Positions 1-5,647 of a DNA stretch of 7,685 nt are shown piece after piece; within the stretch, counting starts at the first letter, position 1, and each line of letters starts with the position of its first letter. This DNA comes from Hyphomicrobiales bacterium. GTDB taxonomy: Bacteria > Pseudomonadota > Alphaproteobacteria > Rhizobiales > Devosiaceae. The notes beneath the pieces were generated by a model. That model made no database searches and was not told the origin of the DNA. It saw nothing but the letters and a program-made list of their open reading frames with translations. The stretch lies in the NCBI GenBank assembly GCA_015487515.1, contig WFPQ01000305.1, forward strand, positions 1 to 7,685, given 5' to 3'. The position numbers and the translations under genes were made by a program.

Positions 1-552
1 CCCCTGGCCATGGCCCAGAGCACAACCGGCATGCAGATGCCCGGAGCCAGCACCCAGGGCCAGCAACAGATGATGGGCGGGGGAGATGACATGATGGGGG
101 GGCGGAATGTTTCACCGCAGCAAGATGCCATGGCCAACGGCATGGGCTCGCCTGCCCGGATCAACAATGGCATGGGCCAGAACGGAGCCGGCATGACGGG
201 AGGCCAGAACAATGGCATGGGTGCTCAGAACGGCATGAACCAGATGATGATGCAGATGATGATGCAGCACATGCAGATGATGATGAAAAACATGCAGTCC
301 ATGGGAACCACAGGCATCAATCAGAATGGCATGGGAGCCATGGGTGGAATGGGTGGAATGGGTGGAAACCAGTTCAGCCCCGGGCCGAACCAGAACCCGA
401 TGGGCGCCATGGGCAACAGCCAGGGCACCGTGAACGGCATGGGAGCCATGGGCAATGCGGATATGATGAAAAACATCGTGATGAACATGTCTGCAGAACA
501 GCGTGAAATGCTGCTTGAAATGCTCAAGGAGCTACAGGCGGCAAACAACTGA
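1..552 (+). CDS. Methionine-rich, probably exported low-complexity protein (5' end outside window)
   Basis: The frame is open from base 1 to a TGA at 550-552. The first ATG in the window is at base 10, but the preceding codons add P-L-A, giving P-L-A-M-A-Q-S, a good match to the end of a signal peptide with an A-x-A cleavage site between bases 15 and 16. I therefore infer that the true start and most of the signal peptide lie to the left. From the ATG at base 10 the visible part has 180 residues. By my count about 39 are Met, and most of the rest are Gly, Asn, Gln and Ala. I see no Cys, Trp or Tyr, one His and one Phe. Met clusters (MMMQMMMQHMQMMM) fall about residues 79-92. The last 28 residues (from MKNIVMNMS) are not low-complexity and could form an amphipathic helix. 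Met-rich periplasmic proteins often bind Cu(I), so metal binding is possible but unproven. I do not recognise a named family. A SHOCT membrane protein follows, probably co-transcribed. Confidence 0.75.
   Translation, partial: PLAMAQSTTGMQMPGASTQGQQQMMGGGDDMMGGRNVSPQQDAMANGMGSPARINNGMGQNGAGMTGGQNNGMGAQNGMNQMMMQMMMQHMQMMMKNMQSMGTTGINQNGMGAMGGMGGMGGNQFSPGPNQNPMGAMGNSQGTVNGMGAMGNADMMKNIVMNMSAEQREMLLEMLKELQAANN
241..285 (+). repeat. CAGATGATGATG repeats encoding Gln-Met-Met-Met
   Basis: Perfect copies of the 12-base unit CAGATGATGATG lie at 241-252, 253-264 and 274-285. A related 9-base CAGCACATG sits between the second and third copies. They encode QMMM-QMMM-QHM-QMMM, the densest Met cluster of the exported protein. 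The unit length is a multiple of three, so copy-number change by slippage would keep the frame. Confidence 0.85.
340..366 (+). repeat. Three perfect 9-base repeats ATGGGTGGA (Met-Gly-Gly)
   Basis: Three perfect consecutive copies of ATGGGTGGA encode Met-Gly-Gly three times inside the Met-rich protein. Imperfect relatives encoding G-M-G-A-M-G occur just before this and again near 376-460, so much of this gene looks built by small in-frame duplications. Confidence 0.85.
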
Positions 553-620
553 CCAAGGCCGGCAGCACCCCTGTTGCTGATGATCAGGGACATGGCGGCA
601 GGGACGGCCCCTTGAAGCAA

Positions 621-625
621 AGGAG
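621..625 (+). promoter_or_regulatory. Shine-Dalgarno AGGAG selecting the start of the SHOCT gene
   Basis: AGGAG lies 2 bases before the ATG at 628 and 8 bases before the in-frame ATG at 634. The 8-base spacing is the normal one, so 634 is the preferred start. The 75 bases between the two genes (553-627) hold no other clear signal; a weak 5-base-pair CAGCA/TGCTG stem is visible but is not a convincing terminator. Confidence 0.7.
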
Positions 626-633
626 TTATGGCA

Positions 634-888
634 ATGACATATGAAGCAATAAACGGATTTGGATATATGGGGGGCTGGGGCATGGCATTTGGAGGATTCA
701 TGATGATTTTCTGGGTGCTGGTACTGGTGGCGCTGGTGGTTTTCATCACCAGGTGGGCCGCCGGAGGAAACAATTCGGCACCAGGCACCCCCGGGGCCAG
801 GGAAATCCTTGACCAGCGCTATGCACGCGGAGAAATAGATACGGAGGAATACAAGGAACGCCTCAAGGGCCTTGATTCCCTGAACTGA
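634..888 (+). CDS. Small membrane protein with C-terminal SHOCT domain
   Basis: This is an 84-residue protein from the ATG at 634 (86 if the ATG at 628 is used). The N-terminal part is short and rich in Gly, Met and aromatic residues (GFGYMGGWGMAFGG). It is followed by one strongly hydrophobic segment at about residues 20-39 (FGGFMMIFWVLVLVALVVFI) that should span the inner membrane. After a flexible Gly/Ala/Pro/Ser/Asn linker the C-terminus reads AREILDQRYARGEIDTEEY and on, a clear SHOCT signature (short C-terminal domain, PF09851: ILxxRYAxGEIxxEEY). SHOCT domains are short helical modules found at the ends of many membrane proteins, probably acting in oligomerisation or protein contacts; no enzymatic role is known. 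It lies 81 bases downstream of the Met-rich exported protein on the same strand, so a joint envelope function, perhaps metal-related, is an inference from position only. Confidence 0.88.
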   Translation: MTYEAINGFGYMGGWGMAFGGFMMIFWVLVLVALVVFITRWAAGGNNSAPGTPGAREILDQRYARGEIDTEEYKERLKGLDSLN

Positions 889-938
889 CCGGAAAGCCGG
901 GGGCCACGGGACAAGACCGGAGGCGCCCGGCAATGGTT
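889..938. other. Convergent intergenic gap without a clear terminator
   Basis: This 50-base GC-rich gap separates the stop of the SHOCT gene (+) from the stop of the aldehyde dehydrogenase gene (-). Small inverted repeats occur: CCGG-AAAG-CCGG at 889-900, and GCCGGG (896-901) with CCCGGC (926-931) around a 24-base loop. Neither is followed by a T-tract in either direction, so I do not call an intrinsic terminator. Termination may be Rho-dependent or occur inside the neighbouring genes. Confidence 0.4.
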
Positions 939-2387
939 TCATCCGGCAAAGGAGTAGCTGGTCTTGACGACTGAATAGAACTCGGCTGCATAGCGGCCCT
1001 GTTCCCTTGGTCCGTAAGAGGAAGCCTTTCTGCCGCCAAAGGCCACATGATAATCAACCCCAGCCGTTGGCAGGTTGACCATCACCATTCCGGCTTCGGC
1101 CCGGCGTTTGAAGTTGCGCGCTCTTTTCAGGCTTTGCGTGCAGATACCCGCAGTCAGGCCATATTCCGTATCATTTGCCACCGATAAGGCTTCATCAAAG
1201 TCTCCAACCCTGATGATCGATCCGCAGGGACCGAATATTTCTTCACGGTTGATGCGCATTTCATTGTTTGTACCAAGAAACAATGCGGGCGCCTGGAAAA
1301 AGCCTTCCCTTGCACCATCGAGCCGTTCCCCACCGATCACCTCGGATGCCTCTTTGGCAGCAAGACCGACATAATCAAGGTTTGACTGAAGCTGCCTGGC
1401 ATCGACCACGGGACCGACATGGGTAGAGCTGTCCAGCGGATCACCAACCTTGAGCCTGCCCATTTCTGCGACCATTTCTTCAACAAATGCGTCATGAATG
1501 CCTTCCTCGACAATGAGGCGGGAGGAAGCGGTGCAGCGCTGACCCGTTGAAAAGAAGGTGCCGTTGATACAGGCGGGAACAGCGATTGACAGGTCTGCAT
1601 CATCGAGTATGACCATCGGGTTCTTGCCCCCCATTTCAAGCTGTACTTTCTTCATCATCCGGCCACAGACCCCTGCGATATGCCGGCCGGTCGCTGCCGA
1701 TCCGGTGAACGAAACCGCATCGATGCCGGGATGCGCAACAATGGCCTGACCAACCGTTGAGCCTCTGCCCATGACAAGGTTGAACACGCCTGGGGGGCAT
1801 CCGCACTCATGCAATATCTGCGCTGTCACATGCGCACAGCCAGGTGTCAGCTCGGCCGGTTTCAGAATGACACAATTCCCATGTGCCAGGGCGGGGGCGA
1901 TCTTCCATGCCGGAATGGCAATCGGAAAATTCCACGGTGTAATCAAACCTATGATGCCAACCGGCTCACGCGTGATTTCGATATCGATGTCCGGGCGTAC
2001 AGATGGTTGAATGTCACCAGCCTGGCGCAGGCATTCACCGGCAAAAAACTTGAAAATCTGGGCCGCGCGCATGGTTTCACCAATACCTTCGGCCAGTGTC
2101 TTTCCCTCTTCGCGGCTCAGCAGTCTGCCGATCTGTTCAGCTCTGCCGGCAATCGTTTTGCCAACCGCCTCCAGCAGGTCATGGCGGGCCTGCGGAGTGA
2201 AACTGATCCATTCCGTGCGAGCCGACTTTGCAGCCTCGACCGCAAGGTCCACACTCAAGGCATCACCATGGGAATAGACCCCGATGATGTCATCAACATC
2301 GGAAGGGTTGATGTTCTCATGGTAATCGCCCTGTCTGAGCCATTTACCGCCAATCAGGCAATCATGTTTTTTCATTTTATCCTTCAT
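939..2387 (-). CDS. NAD(P)-dependent aldehyde dehydrogenase, alpha-ketoglutaric semialdehyde dehydrogenase-like
   Basis: This 482-residue protein is a full-length ALDH-superfamily enzyme of the usual size, oxidising an aldehyde or semialdehyde to the acid with NAD(P)+ in the cytoplasm. Visible motifs are the PWNFP oxyanion segment with Asn153, the cofactor-binding Lys176 in LKPAE, FTGS at 227-230, general base Glu251 in LEMGGKNP, nucleophile Cys285 in GQRC, and EEIFGP at 382-387. The C-terminal stretch from GMVMVNLPTAG to REQGRYAAEF (about 433-470) resembles the branch containing alpha-ketoglutaric (2,5-dioxopentanoate) semialdehyde dehydrogenases of hydroxyproline, pentose and hexarate catabolism. 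Substrate is inferred from resemblance and from the adjacent DapA-like gene, a common pairing in those pathways. It is the last gene of the operon, 18 bases after the DapA-like stop. An alternative start at 2375 (Met5) has AAGGA 4 bases upstream; the 2387 start has a GAGG farther upstream. Succinate semialdehyde or another aldehyde remains possible. Confidence 0.9.
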   Translation of the reverse strand: MKDKMKKHDCLIGGKWLRQGDYHENINPSDVDDIIGVYSHGDALSVDLAVEAAKSARTEWISFTPQARHDLLEAVGKTIAGRAEQIGRLLSREEGKTLAEGIGETMRAAQIFKFFAGECLRQAGDIQPSVRPDIDIEITREPVGIIGLITPWNFPIAIPAWKIAPALAHGNCVILKPAELTPGCAHVTAQILHECGCPPGVFNLVMGRGSTVGQAIVAHPGIDAVSFTGSAATGRHIAGVCGRMMKKVQLEMGGKNPMVILDDADLSIAVPACINGTFFSTGQRCTASSRLIVEEGIHDAFVEEMVAEMGRLKVGDPLDSSTHVGPVVDARQLQSNLDYVGLAAKEASEVIGGERLDGAREGFFQAPALFLGTNNEMRINREEIFGPCGSIIRVGDFDEALSVANDTEYGLTAGICTQSLKRARNFKRRAEAGMVMVNLPTAGVDYHVAFGGRKASSYGPREQGRYAAEFYSVVKTSYSFAG

Positions 2388-2405
2388 CGAATTAGACGCC
2401 TCAAA

Positions 2406-3284
2406 TCAGTCCCGGTTGAGTTGACTGGCAATGCCAATCAGTTCTGATTTTCGATCACTGGTAAGTTTCTTGAATGGGGGCACCAGGTTTTCCCATCCGG
2501 CATCTCCGGTTTGCCTGCCGACCAGAAACTTTACGGACGGAACAAGATCACCGGAGGTTATTTGTGTTCTCAGTTTGCTAATCCGGCCTGCCAGGCCAGA
2601 ATCAGGCAAGCCGGTCCCGGCCCAGAGTTTCTGACTGAGCATACCGGTTTGATTTGCCGTTGCGGATATACATCCGGAAAAACCACTGGACCCGGCCTCT
2701 GCAAGCGCCACCTCTGAACTCGGAAAAACCGACAGGGTTGGAATGGTGCTCGTCAATTGACGGCAATATTCAAGATTGCCAGACGAGTCTTTTATTCCGG
2801 CAAACCTTTCCGGCCAGCGCCCGTGCAGACTTGCAATCAAAGAAACCGGCAGGTCTATTCCCGTCATCCTTGGAAAATTGTAAAAGAAAATGGATATTCT
2901 TCGGGTTTCCAGGCGACTGTGGATTTCAGCATACCAATCAAGCAGCCCGTTCTCTGAAACCGGCTTGTAGTAATAGGGAGGCAGGATCAGGGCAATCCTG
3001 TATCCCAGATCATCGGCAAAACAGGTAAGAGTAATAGTTTCTTCCAGCGATGGAGTTCCAGTTCCGACCATGAGGCATTCCATGGGAAGATTTTGTGCTG
3101 CCCAGCGCATGACCCGTTTTCTGGCTGCGCTATCAAACGAACTGGCTTCACCCGTTGATCCAAGAACATTCAAACCATCACAACCGTTTTCCAAAGCCCA
3201 TTTGCAATGGGCGACAAAGGGTAATTCTTGGGGAACTCCCGATGTGTCTACCGGTGTCGGAACCGCCGCTATGACCCCTTTCAT
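2406..3284 (-). CDS. DapA-superfamily lyase (dihydrodipicolinate synthase/N-acetylneuraminate lyase family)
   Basis: This 292-residue protein has the normal length for this class I, Schiff-base TIM-barrel family. Key residues are visible: GSTGE at 42-46 (pyruvate/2-oxoacid carboxylate loop), Tyr135 in FFYNFP (proton relay), and Lys165 in GIKDSSG (Schiff-base lysine). The GCISATAN segment near 210 is also typical. Family members cleave, condense, dehydrate or deaminate 2-oxo acids. True DHDPS usually has GTTGE and an Arg after YNVP that binds the semialdehyde; here the loops read GSTGE and YNFPRMTG, so a biosynthetic DapA role is unlikely and a catabolic aldolase, dehydratase or deaminase is favoured. 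Pairing with the downstream semialdehyde dehydrogenase recalls hydroxyproline (pyrroline-4-hydroxy-2-carboxylate deaminase) and glucarate (5-dehydro-4-deoxyglucarate dehydratase) routes, but no other gene of either is in the window. Its ATG overlaps the ferredoxin stop as ATGA, indicating coupled translation. Confidence 0.88.
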   Translation of the reverse strand: MKGVIAAVPTPVDTSGVPQELPFVAHCKWALENGCDGLNVLGSTGEASSFDSAARKRVMRWAAQNLPMECLMVGTGTPSLEETITLTCFADDLGYRIALILPPYYYKPVSENGLLDWYAEIHSRLETRRISIFFYNFPRMTGIDLPVSLIASLHGRWPERFAGIKDSSGNLEYCRQLTSTIPTLSVFPSSEVALAEAGSSGFSGCISATANQTGMLSQKLWAGTGLPDSGLAGRISKLRTQITSGDLVPSVKFLVGRQTGDAGWENLVPPFKKLTSDRKSELIGIASQLNRD

Positions 3285-3688
3285 GAGCTTGTCATCCCTT
3301 TTCTGGCGGACAGTTTTTCTGCAGCCGGATTCTTTTCTGCAGCCGGATTCTTTTCTGCAGCCGGATTCCTGGGCATGGCCGCAACAAAGGGATGATCGAT
3401 GGTTGTGGTGGTCTTTTCCGACCAGCCACCCGGGGAGCCCAACCCGCTCACGGATTCTTCAAAATATTCCCGGTTAACGCGGACAAATCCGATATCAGCT
3501 GTTTCGATCTCATCGTCAAAACGAATTGCATCAACCGGGCAGACGGATTCACAAACGCCGCATTCGATGCATTCGGTCGGATGAATGTAGTACATACGTC
3601 CCCCCTCATAGATGCAATCGACAGGACACACCTCTGTGCATGATCCGTCTTTTACATCAACGCACTCGCTTTTGATTATGAGGGGCAT
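3281..3688 (-). CDS. 7Fe-8S-type ferredoxin with extended repeat-bearing C-terminal tail
   Basis: This 135-residue protein is a soluble low-potential electron carrier. The first cluster region has Cys9, Cys17 and Cys21 followed by Pro (C-x7-C-x3-CP). Cys40, Cys43 and Cys46 (CIECGVC) and Cys50-Pro form the second. In Azotobacter ferredoxin I numbering, Cys8, 16 and 49 hold a 3Fe-4S cluster and Cys20, 39, 42 and 45 a 4Fe-4S cluster; all seven have counterparts here. The position of Azotobacter Cys11 is Val12, as in the CVDVKD form of actinobacterial FdxA-type ferredoxins. The conserved fold and its usual ending (LGSPGG, then DHPFVAAMP) stop near residue 107. The remainder is an extra tail with NPAAEK three times. 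The start at 3688 is chosen because the mature-like sequence MPLIIKSEC begins there, 7 bases after the crotonase stop, with AGG about 10 bases upstream; a longer open frame to 3811 only shadows the crotonase gene. A likely role is accepting or giving electrons for the FAD oxidoreductase of the operon. Confidence 0.9.
   Translation of the reverse strand: MPLIIKSECVDVKDGSCTEVCPVDCIYEGGRMYYIHPTECIECGVCESVCPVDAIRFDDEIETADIGFVRVNREYFEESVSGLGSPGGWSEKTTTTIDHPFVAAMPRNPAAEKNPAAEKNPAAEKLSARKGMTSS
3315..3368 (-). repeat. Three perfect 18-base tandem repeats in the ferredoxin tail (NPAAEK)x3
   Basis: The 18-base unit (+ strand TTTTCTGCAGCCGGATTC) occurs at 3315-3332, 3333-3350 and 3351-3368 with no mismatch. 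On the coding strand it encodes Asn-Pro-Ala-Ala-Glu-Lys three times (residues 108-125 of the ferredoxin). Perfect identity suggests recent expansion, and the length keeps the reading frame if copy number changes. Each unit contains one CTGCAG palindrome. Confidence 0.95.
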
Positions 3689-3695
3689 CCGACAT

Positions 3696-4472
3696 CTACC
3701 TGCCACGCCATTCGGGAGGGCGCTTTTGCCGAAAAGCTGCAACACCCTCTGCCGCATCCTCTGATTCCAGGGCGGCAACCAGTTCCGGAAGCCGCAGAGA
3801 ACGTGCCTCATGTATCGAGAGCAGACCCGTCTGGCGTACCACCTGCTTGATCGCCTTAACGGACAGGGGGGCGCATGCAGTTATATCCGATACCCACCTG
3901 CTCACCTCAATATCCAGCTGGTCTTCAGGAACAACCGCGTTGACAAGGCCATATCGAGCCGCCTGCCCACTTTCCATCATGCGCCCGGTCATCATGAGTC
4001 CAAGGGCGATCTTTTCCGGTATCAGCCGTTGCAGCATGACCATGCCCCCGTCCAGGGGCAGGCGCCCGACCCTTGCTTCGGGCAAACCAAAGCGGGCGGT
4101 TTCACTGGCAATCACGATGTCACAACCCAAGACCATTTCCATGCCGCCCCCAAGTGCCAGGCCATTGACACGAGCAATGACGGGCACCTTCATGCTTTGG
4201 CGCATGGCGATACCGCCAAAACCGTTTTCGTTGAGACTGGCCCAGTATTCCAGGCCGGATTTTCCGGTGTTGGATTTCAGATCAGCGCCGGCACAAAATG
4301 CCTTTTTCCCTGAACCGGTGAGCACCACGCAGCGCACCGTGCTGTCGGCTTCAATCTGCGTCCAGACCTTTTCCAGTGCAGTTTCCGTTTCCGCGTCAAT
4401 GGCATTCATGCGTTCCGGCCGGTTGACGGTAACGCGTGCCACTCCATCTTCCATTTCAAACAATACGCTCAT
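3696..4472 (-). CDS. Enoyl-CoA hydratase/isomerase family protein (crotonase fold, CaiD-like)
   Basis: This 258-residue protein is a full-length crotonase. The oxyanion-hole segments are FCAGADLK (59-66) and GLALGGGME (104-112). Both catalytic glutamates of true hydratases are present at the right 20-residue spacing: Glu112 in GGGMEM and Glu132 in FGLPEARVG (equivalent to rat crotonase Glu144 and Glu164). This supports hydration of a 2-enoyl-CoA, or the reverse dehydration, rather than a pure isomerase or thioesterase role. The C-terminus (SEDAAEGVAAFRQKRPPEW) is the common ending of this family and resembles carnitinyl-CoA dehydratase. Its start overlaps the stop of the CoA-transferase gene as ATGA, so the two are translationally coupled and probably act on the same CoA ester. 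Carnitine metabolism itself is not implied, since no acyl-CoA dehydrogenase or ligase of that pathway is seen. Confidence 0.92.
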   Translation of the reverse strand: MSVLFEMEDGVARVTVNRPERMNAIDAETETALEKVWTQIEADSTVRCVVLTGSGKKAFCAGADLKSNTGKSGLEYWASLNENGFGGIAMRQSMKVPVIARVNGLALGGGMEMVLGCDIVIASETARFGLPEARVGRLPLDGGMVMLQRLIPEKIALGLMMTGRMMESGQAARYGLVNAVVPEDQLDIEVSRWVSDITACAPLSVKAIKQVVRQTGLLSIHEARSLRLPELVAALESEDAAEGVAAFRQKRPPEWRGR

Positions 4473-5638
4473 TCGGCTGCCGATCCCATATCAGGTGACA
4501 AACCCAGTTCCCTGATGATCTCTTCTGTATGCTGCCCCAGACGCGGTGGCGCATAACGGATCGTTACCGGGGCATTGCTCAGATGAACCGGAGAACCCAC
4601 AACGCTCATTTCGCCAAGCACCGGATGATCCATGTTCAGCAGCATGCCGTTTATTGCGGTTTGAGGATCGTCAAGGGCCTCTCCAAGAGATCGCACCGGC
4701 GCACATAGCAAATCCTGGTCTTCCAGCCGCGCCAGCCAGTAGCTCGTGGTGTTTTTGGCAAACTGCTTCCTGAACGTGTCCTGCAAGAATGCCTTGTTCT
4801 TGCGCTGGGAAGACAAGTCGGGATATCTGGGTGACAGATCTTCTATTTCCAGGGCGGCACAAATGTCTCTTAATGGATTGACCTTGAACGCCCCCACGAT
4901 AACAAGCAAGCCATCCATTGTTTCAAATACACCGGTCAACGGCATGGCCGCCCAGTTGAGAATTTCGCGATGCCTGTTCCATTGGGCAGCTTCCTGCATC
5001 TGCATGGCAATCATCGAATCATAAAGCGAAACGCTGATTTTCTGTCCCACTCCGGTTTTCTCGCGCTGGAGCAATGCGGCAAGCACCCCCTGAACCAGGT
5101 GCATGCCGGCGCTGTAATCGCACAGGGTAGTCGGATAGATCGAGCGGGGAATCGAGGGGTCGGATGTTTTTTCCATGACACCGCTCATTGCCTGGGCAAG
5201 TACATCCTGGCCGCCCTTGTGTGCATAGGGACCGGTTTCACCAAAACCAGTACCGGAAGCACATATGATACGGGGATTGATTTCCTTCAGCGTTTCATAA
5301 TCGAAGCCAAGCCGTTTCATGACGCCGGCGCGAAAATTGTCGACAATCACATCTGCGGTTTTCACCAGTTCATGGATAATCCGTTTGCCTTCATCCGACT
5401 TGGTGTCAATGGCAACCGAGCGCTTGTTGCGATTGAGCGAGGAAAACACCGCATTGTTTGCCGCTTCTTCTGATGTCTCCCCAAAGAAATTGCGTGACAG
5501 GTCGCCGGTTCCGGGGCGTTCGATCTTTATTACATCGGCTCCAAAATCGGCCAGCATCTGCGTGGCACAGGGGCCAAGCATCACCTGTGTAAAATCAATG
5601 ATACGCGTTCCGCTCAGGGGCATTTGCCGTTCGTTCAT
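4469..5638 (-). CDS. CaiB/BaiF-type class III CoA-transferase
   Basis: This 389-residue protein matches the usual size of formyl-CoA-transferase-like (family III) enzymes, which move CoA from a donor thioester to a carboxylic acid and form intertwined dimers in the cytoplasm. The N-terminus has the family signature PLSGTRIIDFTQVMLGP and then LADFGADVIKIERPGTGD (30-46). LNRNKRSVAIDTK follows at about 68-80, then VDNFRAGVMKRLGFDYE. Asp174 in LCDYSAGMHLVQGVLAAL is the expected catalytic aspartate (Asp169 of Oxalobacter formyl-CoA transferase). The start at 5638 is preferred: it begins just before the conserved domain and has a strong GAGG ribosome site overlapping the stop of the preceding FAD gene. 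The open frame reaches 5719, but that extension shadows the FAD gene. CoA donor and acceptor cannot be deduced; the coupled crotonase suggests the product is an unsaturated or hydroxy acyl-CoA. Confidence 0.92.
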   Translation of the reverse strand: MNERQMPLSGTRIIDFTQVMLGPCATQMLADFGADVIKIERPGTGDLSRNFFGETSEEAANNAVFSSLNRNKRSVAIDTKSDEGKRIIHELVKTADVIVDNFRAGVMKRLGFDYETLKEINPRIICASGTGFGETGPYAHKGGQDVLAQAMSGVMEKTSDPSIPRSIYPTTLCDYSAGMHLVQGVLAALLQREKTGVGQKISVSLYDSMIAMQMQEAAQWNRHREILNWAAMPLTGVFETMDGLLVIVGAFKVNPLRDICAALEIEDLSPRYPDLSSQRKNKAFLQDTFRKQFAKNTTSYWLARLEDQDLLCAPVRSLGEALDDPQTAINGMLLNMDHPVLGEMSVVGSPVHLSNAPVTIRYAPPRLGQHTEEIIRELGLSPDMGSAAE

Positions 5639-5643
5639 GTTTT

Positions 5644-5647
5644 CCTC
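5644..5647 (-). promoter_or_regulatory. Shine-Dalgarno GAGG for the CoA-transferase, overlapping the upstream stop codon
   Basis: On the - strand the sequence is TGAGGAAAACATG. GAGG sits 5 bases before the ATG at 5638 and shares bases with the TGA stop of the FAD oxidoreductase. This fixes the start and suggests translational coupling of the two genes. Confidence 0.75.

Noticed and set aside
321..788. 155-codon open frame on the - strand opposite the Met-rich and SHOCT genes
   Set aside because: Its Pro/Ile-rich translation is the reverse complement of Met/Gly repeats, and it spans two + strand genes.
889..931. Inverted repeats in the convergent gap as an intrinsic terminator
   Set aside because: The stems are only 4 to 6 base pairs, one with a 24-base loop, and no T-tract follows on either strand.
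1809..2447. 212-codon open frame on the + strand opposite the aldehyde dehydrogenase
   Set aside because: It is antisense to a clear ALDH with all catalytic residues, shows no recognisable domain and crosses a gene junction; it is a codon-bias shadow.
3315..3368. Tandem 18-base repeats considered as iterons or a CRISPR-like array
   Set aside because: They are contiguous without spacers, only three copies, and lie in frame within a coding sequence, so a coding minisatellite explains them.
3689..3811. N-terminal extension of the ferredoxin reading frame upstream of 3688
   Set aside because: It overlaps the crotonase gene, has no ferredoxin-like sequence, and the conserved N-terminus MPLIIKSEC starts exactly at 3688.
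3847..4515. 222-codon open frame on the + strand opposite the crotonase
   Set aside because: The crotonase frame has full family motifs; the antisense translation is low-information Ser/Pro/Arg-rich sequence.
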